From the NCBI GenBank assembly GCA_012845835.1, contig JABAKD010000024.1:5884109-5948108 (forward strand): a stretch of DNA of 64,000 nucleotides, read 5' to 3'. Of this stretch, positions 23,591 to 35,929 are shown piece after piece. The first letter of the stretch is position 1, and each line of letters opens with the position of its first letter. The notes under the pieces are model-generated. The model did no database searches, was not told the DNA's origin, and saw nothing but the letters and a program-made list of their open reading frames with translations. The position numbers were made by a program, and so were the translations under genes. The DNA comes from Undaria pinnatifida. Lineage: Eukaryota; Sar; Phaeophyceae; Laminariales; Alariaceae.

Positions 23591-23689
23591 AGACGGTACG
23601 ACTGCTCGCGGCTCCCCAACCCGGGTCCGTGGCACCGGAACTGTTCCATGGTAAATCAAGCGACGCAGGACAGACCAAAAAGCAAAACT

Positions 23690-24110
23690 AATTTCGTTCA
23701 CGGAAAAAACAAGCAAGACATAGCCGGCGATTCACCGGGTAGGCAGCATTCTTCTCATGGGAATGAACAGACAAGGGTCCGGGCCGGTTCATCAGGCACA
23801 CAGAAATTCCCACACAAGGAATCCAGTCATGAAACCCTCGTTGATCCATCAGGCAGACATAACTCCCCTCGCGACAAAAACAGGCAAGAGATTCACGTCG
23901 ATCCACCAGACGGGCGGAATTTCTCGCACGGAAAAAGCAGAAAAGATATCTTATTTAATCCATCATGCAGGCAGAACGTTGAGGACGACAGAAACAGACC
24001 AGATATGCCAGATGATCCACCAGGCAGACAGAACCTTCCCGCGGGAAAAGGAGACAAGATATCCCAGCTGACCCATCAGGCACATGCTACGATTGAGGCA
24101 AACCGTTTTT
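23690..24110 (+). repeat. 57-bp minisatellite array, plus orientation
   Basis: Seven or so units of 57 bp encode a 19-residue repeat close to GRQNFPHGKNRQDIPVDPP. Variants include GRHNSPRDKNRQEIHVDPP and GTQKFPHKESSHETLVDPS. Since 57 is a multiple of three, the frame 23648-24118 stays open across units. Units are diverged from one another. It follows the gag-like region. Confidence 0.8.
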
Positions 24111-24129
24111 TTGTCTGAAATGGTTTCTG

Positions 24130-24210
24130 TTTCTCAATGACGGGGCTCCTTAACCCAAACCCCTCTGAATTAGGCCATTTATTTTGCATGATTCTCGTCG
24201 TGTACCTCCA
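24130..24210. mobile_element. Family 1 inverted-repeat element, fragment between the arrays
   Basis: TCTCAATGACGGGGCTCCTTAACCC, then a spacer, TTTATTTT, and TTCTCGTCGTGTACCT match the middle of the family 1 element at 7924-8184. Both termini are missing. Confidence 0.6.
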
Positions 24211-24322
24211 TCAGGAGGCGTCGTCGACGCCGACCCGCCCCCTGACGCTCCGACACCATTTTGATCCGATGCTGCGCCACTTTGTCCGTCGGGGGTCTTG
24301 CGCCTGCTATATTGTGTGTCTG

Positions 24323-25250
24323 GTGTATCTGAGATGACCCCTTTGTCTGTTTCTCCCGTGAGGGAGATTCCGCCTGCTTGTTGAGTCAACGACAAAATCT
24401 TATCTGTTTTCCCCGTGAGGGAAATTCTGCCTGCCTGATTGATGGATCAACTGGGATCTCTCGTCAGAATTTCTTGTGAGGAAAATTCTGCCTGCCTGGA
24501 TGATCAATTGGGGTATCTTCTCTGTTTTTCCTGTGGGGGAATTCTGCCTGCCTGGTGGATCAACGTGGATATCTTGTCTGGATTTCTTATGAGGGAAATT
24601 ATGTCTTCCTGACGGATCAACTACGATATCTTCTCTGTCTTTCCTGAGAGGGAACTTCTGTCTGCCTGGTGGATCAACTCGGATCTCTTGCCTGTTACTC
24701 CCGTGAGGGGAATTCTGTCTTTCTGGCGGATCAACTTGAATCGGTTGAGTTCAAGCTTCGGCGGGGGGGGGGGGGTACCCCCAGGTTTCACTACCGTGTC
24801 TACGCCAGTCGCAAGGGTGACCCTGTACGTCACCGACGAAAACACGTCAAGCGATTTCGTTTGGCGCAGCGTAGCTACCCACCCCATTGGAGATTCATCA
24901 TAAAAAAATAAAACAACACGGAAGCCTATGACCGCATGGAACAGGGGGGTCACTCGCGCGAGTGACCCCGAACCACTGCAGAAAAAGAGTGGCGAAAAGG
25001 GGGTAAAACAACGTAACCCCCCAACCGCAAGCATTGGACCTTGTCTGAATTTCTTGTGAGGAAAATTCTGCCTGCCTGGTGGATCAACTGGCATCCCTTC
25101 TCTGTCGCTCCCGTGAGGGGAATTCTGCCTGCCTGGTGAATCAATTGGAATCTCTTGTCTGCATTTTTGTGAGGGGAAATTCTGTCTGCCTGTGAGATCA
25201 ACTAGGATAGCTTCTCTGTTTTCCCCCGTGAGGTAAATTCTGCTTGAATG
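24323..25250 (-). repeat. 57-bp minisatellite arrays, minus orientation (two blocks)
   Basis: Units of the same 57-bp family run on the opposite strand at 24323-24742 and 25040-25250. Read on plus, each shows CTGCCTGGTGGATCAACT and a CTCCCGTGAGGGGAATT-like core. The two blocks are split by the palindrome element at 24785-25035. Confidence 0.8.
24785..25035. mobile_element. Palindrome-bearing element, copy 1
   Basis: It contains the perfect 24-bp palindrome at 24946-24969 (core TCACTCGCGCGAGTGA). Flanking marks GACGAAAA, GCGCAGCGTAGCTA and ACCCCGAACCACTGCAGAA recur around 37190-37350. A 13-G run precedes it at about 24763. No ORF. Confidence 0.6.
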
Positions 25251-25253
25251 AAT

Positions 25254-25385
25254 GACGCGTGCTATGAAAGAGGTTCACCACTTCTTTTCTGAGGTTCTTC
25301 AACCTTGGGAGCTTAAGATCTCTCCCAAAAACTGATTTGGAGAAATATAAAACTGCTACTAGATGAAAAATCGCATCCCCTAGCA
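25254..25385. mobile_element. Family 1 inverted-repeat element, 5' half
   Basis: It starts GACGCGTGCTATGAAAGAGG and follows the family through GGGAGCTTAAGATCTCTCCC, ACTGATTTGGAGAAA and a GATGAAAAATCGCAT segment, then stops. The right terminus is absent. Confidence 0.65.
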
Positions 25386-25582
25386 AAAATTGTCATACCC
25401 CAACCCGAACTTAACCAACGGGGAGAGTCCAACCAAGTAAAGCATGACATAGTTTCGCTAACGTTCAAGTGGTGGGAGAAGAAAGATAGCATGAACAACA
25501 TAGACGTCGGTATGAAAGTATGGAAACGAATCACTAACGAACTGATGAACACCTGTACACAGCTTGCTAGGTTGCATGGAGG

Positions 25583-26780
25583 CTAACTGGGAGACGTCGC
25601 AAAAAGAATCGGCGGCACCTTGGTGTCACCGCCGTTGAACGTGCGCGGCGTCGAGCAGTACTTCGGCACCACAAAACGCTTTCCGGCCATTGACGACCTA
25701 TTGGAAATAGTAGCTAACGGCGTTACCGCTAGAACCGCTAGCTCTGAGCCAGACCTAGCAAAGACACTAAAGTACGGCAACCACCGTAGCGTTGAAGAAC
25801 ACCTACCTAAGATATGGGAGAAAGTATTTGATGACGTAAGAAGGAATCGATGTCTGGTAATGAATAGAGCAAACGCGCCGGAGGTAGAGGATGTTCGAGT
25901 AGCCCCTCTGGCGGCCGCCTTCACCAACAAGGTGCGAATTATAAACGATTTTTCCTTTGACCCTAGAACAATTCGGGGAGTGCAGGCCGTGAATCGCTGA
26001 CAGACGTAGTAGCTCGATGCTTGTGTGGAAAATCCCTGCCCAAATTATTGGCCGAAATTACCAGTCGGAGAGTAAAATACCCAGACAAGAGAATACTGAT
26101 GCCAAAAGCCGACGTGTCCGACGCTTTCAGAAGCGTACGCATAGCCCAAGACCAAGCGCAAAACTTCGGTTATGTTTTGGGAGATGTTTTGGTAGCTGAC
26201 CCTCGACTCACCTTTGGATCGGCAGGATCGCCGGGGTTCTGGGGGCTCGTGTCGGCGGCGGCGGCATACGCACACTGCAACACCTCGTTAACAGATGCGG
26301 TAATGCTGCCTAAAGGGATCGCCATGATGTTTCATGCAAGAATCACGGAACCCTGGGAAGTTGGCAAGCCCAACAAGCCCCCGGCGAGGCCGGGGTTCGA
26401 CCGACAAAGGGAGGGGGGCTCCTGGACCCGTTTTTTACCACGGTATCCGTTGACGATTACCTCTTGGCGCGAGTGCTACAGGATTCGAATGATCGTTCCG
26501 CGCTGACATCGTCAGCGTTTAGCCTCAGACCATGCTAGACTGACATCGTCAGCGTCGTTAGCCTTAGACCATGATAGACCGCTCGGACCGGGAGAAATGG
26601 GCGAAATCCCTATCCTGGCGCAGAAGAAGAGCGCTGATTGGGACACCATTATCGACCGGTTAGGGTGCACTATCGACTCACACCACATGGGCATCTCCAC
26701 AATCCAAGCGAAGGTAGAAGCGATTAGGGAGCTTGTAGAGCGAGAATGGCGTTGCGATAGAATAAAGCGAAAGCACAAGA
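25583..26780 (+). pseudogene. Reverse transcriptase of the tyrosine-recombinase element
   Basis: Frame 25620-26000 covers the fingers: VEQYFGTTKRFPAIDDLLE and KVRIINDFSFDP. After stops, frame 26021-26506 gives motif A KADVSDAFRSVRI and motif B LTFGSAGSPGFWGLVSAA. Motif C lies in yet another frame near 26431-26470 as SVDDYLLARVLQ, with both Asp kept. Frame 26597-26794 has LGCTIDSHHMGIS, the connection towards RNase H. The motif set is of the DIRS-like RT group. Confidence 0.75.
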
Positions 26781-27099
26781 GGCGCTTAGCGTAGCAGGAA
26801 AGCTATGGAACATCACGTTCGTGGTAAGAGCCGGCAGGTATTTTTTGTGGAGGTTGTTTCGCCTCACGGGCCTGCACAAGGAAGGCAGAACTAAACCAGG
26901 AACTCGGAGGATCGTCCGCCTGGGACGGGAATTCCATGGGGACCTAGCCTTCTAGAAGTGGGCGATCGATCAGAGACTTATGAGTCAGGGAGGGTCTCTG
27001 AGCGCCCCCTTTTGCGCGCACGTTTTCCATAAACCCGTAAGGCGCTATTTTCTCAGACGCCGGATTCGATGCCATTTTTTCGGGTACTGCCCCGATCTT

Positions 27100-27590
27100 C
27101 AGGTTGTTTTGGGGTTACACCACAGACCCGCACAGCTATCCTCAGAAATTAAGCGAACTAAGAGTTGCGAGATCACTATGAACTTTCTCGAACTGTGCGG
27201 CATGATCGTCACGGTCTTTGTTGTACAGATTTTGTTGGTCGACAGACCCACCTCCGAGGGCGAATCCGCCATGATTCGAGGGGACAACATATCGGTGGTA
27301 TCGGGGTGAACCGGTGTGGAAGCTCGCACGATAGACGCGCTGGGATCGTCATGAGATTGTCAGGCCACATGGAAATTGAGAACGGTTGGTTGGTGTCAAG
27401 TTGCAAACATATTCCCGGGGTGGAGAATCGCTTGACGGGCGGTATTTCGAGATGGCTGGAAGAGGAGATGCAGAACAATGTTAACCGCTTGACGCAAGAG
27501 CAGGGATGGAGGCGACAAGACTTAGCCGGAGGGAATACTGTTCGAGATAGTATATTAGACCTGAACCTCCCAAAGAGAGACTGAACGACC
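27100..27590 (+). pseudogene. RNase H domain of the tyrosine-recombinase element
   Basis: Recognisable pieces are EITMNFLELCGMIVT and SEGESAMIRGDNISVV (with the GDN Asp). After one shift come GHMEIENGWLVSS and KHIPGVENRLTGGISRW, where DIRS-type RNase H ends with a short HIPG-x-N-x-x-A-D-G motif; the Asp is Thr-Gly here. ENGW and HIPG strongly support the assignment. Confidence 0.7.
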
Positions 27591-28329
27591 GCGTGTGGAG
27601 GTTATAGATGCATTCAGCACACAGAACATTAAATGGAGATGGTGTCCAAAGTTAGAACGAAGGCCCAGGCTAAAAAAAATTACACCAGACGTGGATGAGG
27701 AGGCTCTGATTAGAATCATGCTCGACCGCGGGCATAGATAAGCCCGGCCTTCTCACACGAACCGGTCCGAAGAACTGATAAACGAATGCAATCACTCGAT
27801 CGCACGCACGTAAATCTCGCCCGTACTCTTAACCGCAGGAACAGCAGGACGGACAGAAAGTGACGACGCGAAGGTGGCCAGACAGATCGAGACCCTCTCG
27901 CTCAGTTCTGTGGGCGAAAGCACTAAGAAGGAGTATATAAGCAAATGGGAGACGTGGGTAAAAGAGCTCGCCCGCAACAATGTAAGCCCGTGGCTGTTGG
28001 AGGCGGATGGGGTAGATAGCGCCGTGTCACCGCGCTCGCCAGGTTTATGGCGTCGAGGTTTTTCGTGCACAGGAATCAGACCGGGACGACTCGGGGGCAT
28101 TTAGCGGCGACCAGACATTCCCACAAGATGTTCGCGGGGTGGGAGCTCCCCACTTCGCATTGCATGATAGTCGCGGTCGGCAAGGGAAAAGATAGAGCTC
28201 ACGGGAAATCGGTGGTGTGCCTCAGAGTAAAGAAACTTAGGGTCAAGTATACGGCAGAGGGAACACCCCAATTTTGCACTCCCGGGCTTGAGCCAACTCG
28301 CGCGAGTGACTCGGCACCTCACGTGTAGG

Positions 28330-28507
28330 ACAAGAATGCGTTAGGCGATGCTTTGGGGGCAGCGAAGATAGCCATTCCATTGCGGGCTGATTTCGTCAAG
28401 TTATCTCACACCCCAGCAAGCCTAAGACCGCAGAAGAACAGAGGGGTTACTCGCGCGAGTGACCCCGAGCCAATGAAAAAAAAAAACGCCTCAAAAAATG
28501 GATCCCC
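28330..28507. mobile_element. Palindrome-bearing element, copy 2
   Basis: The 24-bp palindrome recurs at 28443-28466 with one mismatch, followed by GACCCCGAGCCAATG. AAGCCTAAGACCGCA upstream matches AAGCCTATGACCGCA of copy 1. It directly abuts the family 1 element that starts at 28508. A half-site, ACTCGCGCGAGTGAC, lies at 28296. Confidence 0.5.
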
Positions 28508-28752
28508 GACGCGTGCTATGGTATAGAGGTGCGCCGCTTTTTTCTGAGGTCCATCTGTTTGGGAGCTTCAGACCTCTCCCAAAAAACTGGCATGGGCCAA
28601 AATCAGAATCTGCCACCCGATGGAAAACCCCATGGCCTAGGTACACGACGAGAATTGAGTAAAATAAATGGGGCGTATTTCCGACGATTTTGCCCCGTCA
28701 TTCAGAAACCAAAAATGCCAAAAAATGGTATACCTCTATCGTTGCACGCGTC
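28508..28752. mobile_element. Family 1 inverted-repeat element, complete, inside the recombinase gene
   Basis: The 245-bp element is bounded by GACGCGTGCTATGGTATAGAGG and its complement, ending TACCTCTATCGTTGCACGCGTC. Internal CCATGGCCTAGGTACACGACGAG and AATAAATGGGGCGTATTTCC match the other copies. Confidence 0.8.
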
Positions 28753-29525
28753 CCGCCTACCGTAGCCTGAGTCTTACCTTGGGAGATGTTGATTGCGGAT
28801 CTGGGAACGGTTGAGCAGATGGGGGCAACGGGAAACCTCGTTTTGGGAGGAGCTGGCCCTGTCATACCTCCTTCTCTGTCTAGCCTCAGAAGTTTGGGCT
28901 TGCGGAAACGGGCTGGTGCACGCAGAGTTCTTCTTGACTAGAGGAAGGAAAAATACGATCTGCAACGGGCCTACTGGGCTCGTCGGGTCACACCGAAAGA
29001 GGGCAGACCGAGTGGAGGTTTTATTCAGAGCGTTGAAAGCAGATCAGAAGAGAGTCTAATGGCGACGATTACAAGAACTAGAGTAAGGTCTAACAACACC
29101 GACCAGTAAGGAGGTAACGACTTGGACGCAGTTGGGAATCTGCTCGATTGGTTTCACTCGCATTCGGATTTGGGGGAGCGCGCGCCACTAATGCAGGAAA
29201 ATTGTGGGGGGACAGGTGGCAGGTCATCTCACGTTCAGAGCCCACGCTTGCTCTGAGAGAATTTGTGGGCAGTATGGCGAACCATCCACAGAAATTCGCC
29301 CTGCACTCAGGAAGAATCGGAGGAGCCACGCACTCGCCGGGGTGCGGTGCGGGGCAATGGCAATATAAACCCAGCGCGCCGGACGCTGGAAATCAACAAC
29401 GTTCATGGTTTATGTCAGAGTAGGGGGGGAAGGCGCGGAGTTCGGTCCAGGGCGCTCACTCGGATCGCCAGACTGGCCGCCGGCTAAATTGATATGATAT
29501 GCTATCGGGCTGGCCTAATGGGGTA

Positions 29526-29927
29526 GAAATGCCTCGCTCGGAGGGGCGAGGGCATGAGCTCTATAGTAAGTTGAGGGCGGGGTGGTCCGATGGGGATAAC
29601 CTACTGTGAAGAAAGCGAGTGGGGCGTTTTTTCACAGTATAGTAAAAGTAATGGTTTTTCGTCGGTTTTAGTTTTTCATGTTTCTTCGTCTTTTGAGGAC
29701 AAAATAGTAACGCCAGAATTATTGAGCCAAAGCTAAATGTAGGATTCGGTACATAGGGGAATCCGTAGTTTGTGGAGACGGTGTTGAATTCGGGAAACGG
29801 GGCCCACACGGTCCAGGCGAGCGTGAGCGAATACGAAGGATATAAGAAGAGGCACATGGTCGTTCTCGGCTAACAACTACGCACTGGAAGGCCGGGGCAA
29901 TCGCCGGCACTTGATTGAATCCCACCC
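29526..29927 (+). repeat. Terminal direct repeat of the tyrosine-recombinase element, copy 2
   Basis: From ATGCCTCGCTCGGA through GCGTTTTTTCACAGTATAG, TTATTGAGCCAAA, TGTAGGATTCGGTAC, ACACGGTCCAGGCGAGCGTG to GGGGCAATCG it matches 31036-31427 nearly throughout. The 3' half also matches 21812-21986 next to the gag start. Confidence 0.8.
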
Positions 29928-29939
29928 ACCCACCCTATC

Positions 29940-30469
<530 letters not shown>

Positions 30470-30969
30470 NNNNNNNNNNNNNNNNNNNNNNNNNNNNNNN
30501 NNNNNNNNNNNNNNNNNNNNNNNNNNNNNNNNNNNNNNNNNNNNNNNNNNNNNNNNNNNNNNNNNNNNNNNNNNNNNNNNNNNNNNNNNNNNNNNNNNNN
30601 NNNNNNNNNNNNNNNNNNNNNNNNNNNNNNNNNNNNNNNNNNNNNNNNNNNNNNNNNNNNNNNNNNNNNNNNNNNNNNNNNNNNNNNNNNNNNNNNNNNN
30701 NNNNNNNNNNNNNNNNNNNNNNNNNNNNNNNNNNNNNNNNNNNNNNNNNNNNNNNNNNNNNNNNNNNNNNNNNNNNNNNNNNNNNNNNNNNNNNNNNNNN
30801 NNNNNNNNNNNNNNNNNNNNNNNNNNNNNNNNNNNNNNNNNNNNNNNNNNNNNNNNNNNNNNNNNNNNNNNNNNNNNNNNNNNNNNNNNNNNNNNNNNNN
30901 NNNNNNNNNNNNNNNNNNNNNNNNNNNNNNNNNNNNNNNNNNNNNNNNNNNNNNNNNNNNNNNNNNNNN
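30470..30969. other. Assembly gap (500 N)
   Basis: Exactly 500 N, the size of a placeholder gap. The true length between the two terminal repeats is unknown. Confidence 0.99.
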
Positions 30970-31035
30970 GGCGGGAAACACCTGTCCCTGCTGAGGATCA
31001 TATCGACAAGAATCCTCGCAAAACCCCCTTTGCAT

Positions 31036-31427
31036 AGAGATGCCTCGCTCGGAGAAGCGAGGGCGTGAGTTATATAGTAAGTTGAGGGTAGGTTAGCTCG
31101 CGATAGGAAGAACTTGCTGTCAAGAAAGTGAGTGGGACGTTTTTTCACAGTATAGGAAGGCTTTAGTTTTTGGTTTTTTTATGTTTTCTTCATCGCTTGG
31201 GGAGAAAATGTAAAGCCAGATTTATTGAGCCAAAACTAAATGTAGGATTCGGTACGTAGGGAAATGCGTAATTTGTGGAGGCGGTGTTGAATTCGGGAAA
31301 CGGGGACCACACGGTCCAGGCGAGCGTGAGCGAACATGAGGGACAGAGAGAAGAGACACCGGGTCGTTCTCAGCTAGCAACTGCGCATTGGAAGCCGGGG
31401 CATCATCTAGTACTTGATCGAATTCCT
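31036..31427 (+). repeat. Terminal direct repeat of the tyrosine-recombinase element, copy 3
   Basis: Same sequence as 29526-29927. It ends TACTTGATCGAATTC like the gag-proximal copy at 21986, then runs into CCTACCCACCCAC. Confidence 0.8.
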
Positions 31428-31619
31428 ACCCACCCACAAGGGGTGGGGGGGGTGGGGGGGGTGGAACAGTGGAACCGAGAGAGGGTATGGGGTTAGAGAT
31501 GGTCTCTACTGTTACGTATCATATATAGTGCTCATTCTTCTTTCGCACTGCCAGGCTGGTGGGTTTCCTAACACATAATAACATAGGTTGCTGAGCACAG
31601 GATGTGGTGTATAAAAAGA

Positions 31620-34000
31620 GTAGTAAACACTACCACCCGGCTGATATCACCTCATTATCTTTCTGTCCATCTAGCATCAAGTCTTCTGGAATAATAATCA
31701 ATACCAGGTGGGTGATATAAAGGGATGTCTTCTTGCTACAACCGTCAGATTTGTCCCCAATAAAGATTTATAGTTGCCGCGCACATGTTGAAGTGTCCCG
31801 CTCGCCCCCTCTTTTCCCCTCCGATCCCTCTTGTTCAAACGCCCCACCAAAAATCAAAACCTGCCTGAGTATTAAACACTACCAGCCAGCTGATATCACC
31901 TCATTATTTTTCTAGCCATCCATAACGTAGCTCCAGTTCACCCCCCCACCCCCCCCCCCCAGGCCATTTTTTCTTCTTCTTATCCACCCTTTTGTAAAAA
32001 CGACCCACCTACAATCGAAATCGGCCAGAGTAATAAACACTTCTGCGCAATTTATAGCACGTCATTATCTTTCTAGCCATCGATGACGGAACTTTCATTC
32101 ATACCCGCGCCCCAACGCCCCCTCCTTCCCCACCACCCGCACCATCGCCTAGATCTAGCACCACGCGTATAGCAAACCCCTACATCTATGCGACCTAAAG
32201 ATGTGGGTTAAAAAACCTCTTCTGTCCCCCCCCCACCTCACCTCCCCCCCCCCTTCCCCACCCCCTCCCCCACCCCCCTTCCCCTCCCCACCCCCCCCCC
32301 GAGCCCCCCCCCACCCCCTCGAACGCTCCGCCCTCTCCTCACTGATTGTACGACTTACAGGATATGATTTATAGTTGCCACGCACAGATTGAGCTGCCCC
32401 GCCCGCCCCCCCTCCCCTCTTGATCAAATCCAGGCCCCTATGTCCATAAAACCTCCGCCCTCCCCTCACCGGTTGTTCGACATACAGGATTCGCTAGATA
32501 AACTGATGCATCTCCTCCCACAGCTGTCAGATTTTATCCCCCTCCAAAACGGGTTTTATTGTGTCCGCGCGCACAGACTGACTAACATCACCCCGTTGAC
32601 CCGGATAGATACACTGTAATTCCACGGGAAGTCGCCGACCTATATCCTTAATGAGGACACACAACCTGTAATACGCGCGATCGAAGTATCACACACAGCC
32701 TGCAAAGATGAGTGTCGACGAAACCATCTCACAGCGGGAGTGTATTTTAGTTTTTATAATAAAATGATGTTCAATATAATATGATAGGGGCGGCTCATCT
32801 TTCGAGGTAGAAAGCAATTTATGTGACATAACAAAGGATGTGTATGTGCTATGATGGCGGCCGCTCTTCTTCCGATGAAGTTCAAGCTTCAAGCATGTAT
32901 ACCCTTTTTCGAAGTTACAGGTGATACGTATGCATGCAGCAAAACAAAATAATACGTACCCTACATAGTGCGTATTATTACCTGCTGTTACCAGCCTGTT
33001 ACGTGCGTATACAGCAGTGTATTTTTCTTTCTCGTACGCATTAAAACCGTTTATATTGCTGGGGTCATTACCTTTCTAGCCATCCATGTCGCAGCTTTAA
33101 GTCATCCCCCCCCAACGCCCCCTACTTCCTCACCACCCGCACCATCGCCTAGACCTAGCACCACGCGTATAGCAAGCCCCTACATATATGCGACCTAAAC
33201 CTGTTAACCCCCCCCCCCCCCCTTTCTCCGCTCCCTCGTGCTCAAACGCCCCACCTAACATCGAAAACTGCCAAAGTAATAAACACTTCCACGCAGTTGA
33301 CATCACCTCATTATATTTCTAGAGTCATCCATGCCGCTGCTCCAGTTCATCCCCCCCCCCAACGCCCCCTCCTTCCCCACCACCCGCACCATTGCCTAGA
33401 CCTGGCACCACGCGTATAGCAAACCCCTATATCTACGCGACCTAAAGCTGTTAAAAGACCTTTTGTACCAACTCCCCCCACACACACACTCGAACACTCC
33501 GCCTTCTCCTCACTGGTTGTACGACTTACAGGATATACATGATAAACTGGTGGATTCCTACCACAACCGTCAGATTCGTCCCCTTCAAGGATTTTATAGC
33601 TTCCACGCACAGATTGAGTTGCCCCGCCCGTCCCCCCCCCCCCCCCGCTCCCTCTTGTTCAAACCCAGGCCCCCACGCCCTTAAAAACTCCGCCCTCCCC
33701 GCACCGGTTGTACGACGTACAGGATACACTTGATAAACGGATGCTTTTCCTTCCACAGCTGTCAGATTTTGTCCCCCTCAAAAACGGGTTTTATAGTTTC
33801 CGCGCACAGACTGACTAACATCACCCTGTTGACCCTGATAGCCACACTGTAGTTGCAAGGGGAGTCGCCGACCTATATCCATAATGAGGACATACAACCC
33901 GTAATGCGCGCGATCGGAGTATCACACACAGCTTGCGAAGATGAGTTTCGACAAAATCTTTGATCTCACAGCTGGAGTGTATTTTATTTTTGCAATATTG
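31620..34000 (+). repeat. Tandem diverged repeat block with protein-like segments
   Basis: Two interleaved units recur. Unit A (AGTAATAAACACT, GATATCACCTCATTAT, TTTCTAGCCATCCATG, then C-runs and CACCACCCGCACC, ATCGCCTAGA) is seen near 31650, 31875, 32030, 33060 and 33280. Unit B (TACGACTTACAGGATA, CCACAGCTGTCAGATTTT, CCCCTCCAAAACGGG) is seen near 31730, 32350-32600, 33510-33620 and 33710-33830. Unit B reads in one frame as LFDIQDSLDKLMHLL and LSDFIPLQNGFY with similar wording in each copy. No splice or start evidence makes it a gene. Confidence 0.65.
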
Positions 34001-34010
34001 CTGGTGGTCT
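32660..34010 (+). repeat. Dispersed CTTGCAAAGATGAGT leader repeat, two copies
   Basis: Copies at 32660-32780 and 33898-34010 share GCGCGATCG, GTATCACACACAGC, TTGC(A/G)AAGATGAGT and TGTATTTTA. Related copies occur at 36422, 46862, 51160-51210 (minus) and 60248. In the second copy the ATG opens MSFDKIFDLTAGVYFIF and reaches a GTACGT that could serve as a donor. Confidence 0.55.
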
Positions 34011-34444
34011 ACGAGGTACGTGACCTCGTCCCAGTGCGTTTTCTTCTCGTACAGTGCCCTGTTACATATCGCACGACGATGATGATGGTGCTAGGGTTAC
34101 GCGCTCGCAGCTTTTGTCTTGTGCCGATCTGCCGTTCATCGCCTTAGCTCACCCAGCCAGCTCGTTCGCACGTGCTCTCGTTATCATCGCCACAAGTCAC
34201 TCGGCCCGCTTCTTGGCACGTGCTCTCGTTGACGCTCAATATCCAGTCGGTTTTGCTTCTCCCCCGCCCCCTCAAAAAAGAGATCCTGCTCGCTGCTGTT
34301 GCGTGCGGTACGTTTTCACAATGATCTTAAAAAAACATTGTTTCCATGACGGTATATAAATATGCAAAAGTACGAAGCCCTGCTACCGCCACCACCACCA
34401 CCGCGACAGGAGCATGTACGGAGTACGGGGTGGTGGCGATGGTA

Positions 34445-34694
34445 GATGCCTGCTACGGTACAGGTACACCACTTGTTTTTCTGGTTTTCCTGGCTTTAGG
34501 AGCTCAGGACCTCTCCTAAAAAGCTGATTTGGAGAAAAATAAAACTGCTACCGGATGAAAAAATCCCATGGCCTAATACACCGAAAATCATGAAAAAAAT
34601 GGTATGCGTTTCAGGCGATTTTGGGTCAAGAAGCCCCGCCATTCAGAAAACATTTCACACGACAACTGCTGCCTCTATCGTCGTAGCACGCATC
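34445..34694. mobile_element. Family 1 inverted-repeat element
   Basis: Bounded by GATGCCTGCTACGG and CGTAGCACGCATC. Internal GATTTGGAGAAAAATAAAACT, ATCCCATGGCCTA and AGCCCCGCCATTCAGAAA match the family. Termini carry two to three changes each. Confidence 0.7.
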
Positions 34695-34699
34695 GGTGG

Positions 34700-35490
34700 T
34701 GGTGGGTGGGTGGTTGGGTGGTGTTGATGGACGGTGGTGATGATGGTGGTCAACGACTCTGATGATGGAGATGTGGTACGAGGCATGTGCATGTTGTGTG
34801 GGTGAATGGAAATATCGGCTTTGTTTGTTAAGAACACACTCCCCCCCGACCAACCCGTCACGCGGCTTGGCAAATCGAACATATCACGAGCAAGCTCTAC
34901 GAATTCAAACGGATTTTGGACGCGGTCAGAGGTGGATGGGTTTCATGAATTTGGGACGTCTGTAGCCACCGGGTAGGCCGAAATCGGCTCCGGGTTGGTT
35001 GGCTTGGCTGTGTTTGAGGGGCCAGCGTCGATGCACAGACACACACAGATAGACGGAATCAGGAAAAGAAACTAAATAACGGCACCCTGTTTGCATTCGT
35101 TTTTTCGGAATATTTTCTCGCAGACACCCTGGACACAGTTGACCGTTAGATACGGAGAAAATTCGCTGGAGCGCTGTCGCTTCGCTCCATCGCCTGCTCC
35201 TCATTATTATATACGATAAAGTATGGAAATCGGTGAATTGGTTGGGCCCTTGTGTGCTTCCAGTATTGCGATCGAGAAGGAAGAAAGTCCAAAAGAGTAC
35301 TTTAGACCCTAAACCAAAGCCTAACCCCGACCCTGACCCCGACCTCAACTCTACCCATAGAACTTTGTCTTGAAAAAATCAGACACTTGTTTCGGGGAGG
35401 GGCGGGGGCTATAGCAGAATCGGCCCCCCCATCCAATTGTTTCGCTGCTCGGGATGTGACCAAGGGGCCACCTACCACGCCTACCGTTGC
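34700..35490. other. Stretch without a recognisable gene
   Basis: I see only a GTGG-rich tract (34692-34760) and a degenerate telomere-like tract (CCCTAAACC, CTAACCCCGACC) around 35305-35345. Open frames here are short and unremarkable. Confidence 0.45.
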
Positions 35491-35495
35491 TTCGG

Positions 35496-35725
35496 GACGC
35501 GTGCTATGCGCAACAGAGCCATTAATATAGCCTATTTTTGGCTGGAACATTTTCCGACGAAGGATGGGGCTACTTAGCTCACCACAATCATCATTACTCT
35601 CCGATCGGCGTTCGGCAAAGGGCCGTTTTGGCGTACCTAGGCCATGGGATGGTTTTGCTCATCGGGTAGCACTTTCAGTCTACTCAAAAGAACGTTTGTC
35701 GGGCAAGGTACATGGAGCTCGTCAG
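35496..35725. mobile_element. Family 1 inverted-repeat element, degenerate
   Basis: Starts GGGACGCGTGCTATG and keeps TTTTCCGACGA, GGGGCT and GTACCTAGGCCATGGGAT, with TCATCGGGTAGCA near the right side. The right terminus is not clear. Confidence 0.45.
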
Positions 35726-35929
35726 TCGAGCAGCCACCTTCAGTAAAAATCAGAGCTTTTCACGGGTCATCACCCGGCCTTCAGACGGGTCTGAAAGTTT
35801 TGAAAAATATCTTGGGCTGGCCAAAAGGCTACGGGTTTTAGTGTTTTATTCCCATTTTCTATGCCGAGATCAGATCACACGCGCGGGTAGACTCTGTATC
35901 CCTTCCTCAAAACCAAACTAAGAAACACT

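Larger units (their letters stand above)
27870..29490 (+). pseudogene. Tyrosine recombinase, split by an inverted-repeat element
   Basis: The N-terminal SAM-like part is STKKEYISKWETWVKELA (27874-28104). The catalytic part includes PTLALREFVGSMA and ALHSGRIGGATH with the H-x-x-R pair (29148-29423). After a one-base shift, RAGRWKSTTFMVYVR gives the catalytic Tyr. A palindrome element and a complete family 1 element (28508-28752) sit between the N- and C-terminal parts, so this copy cannot be active. Confidence 0.8.
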
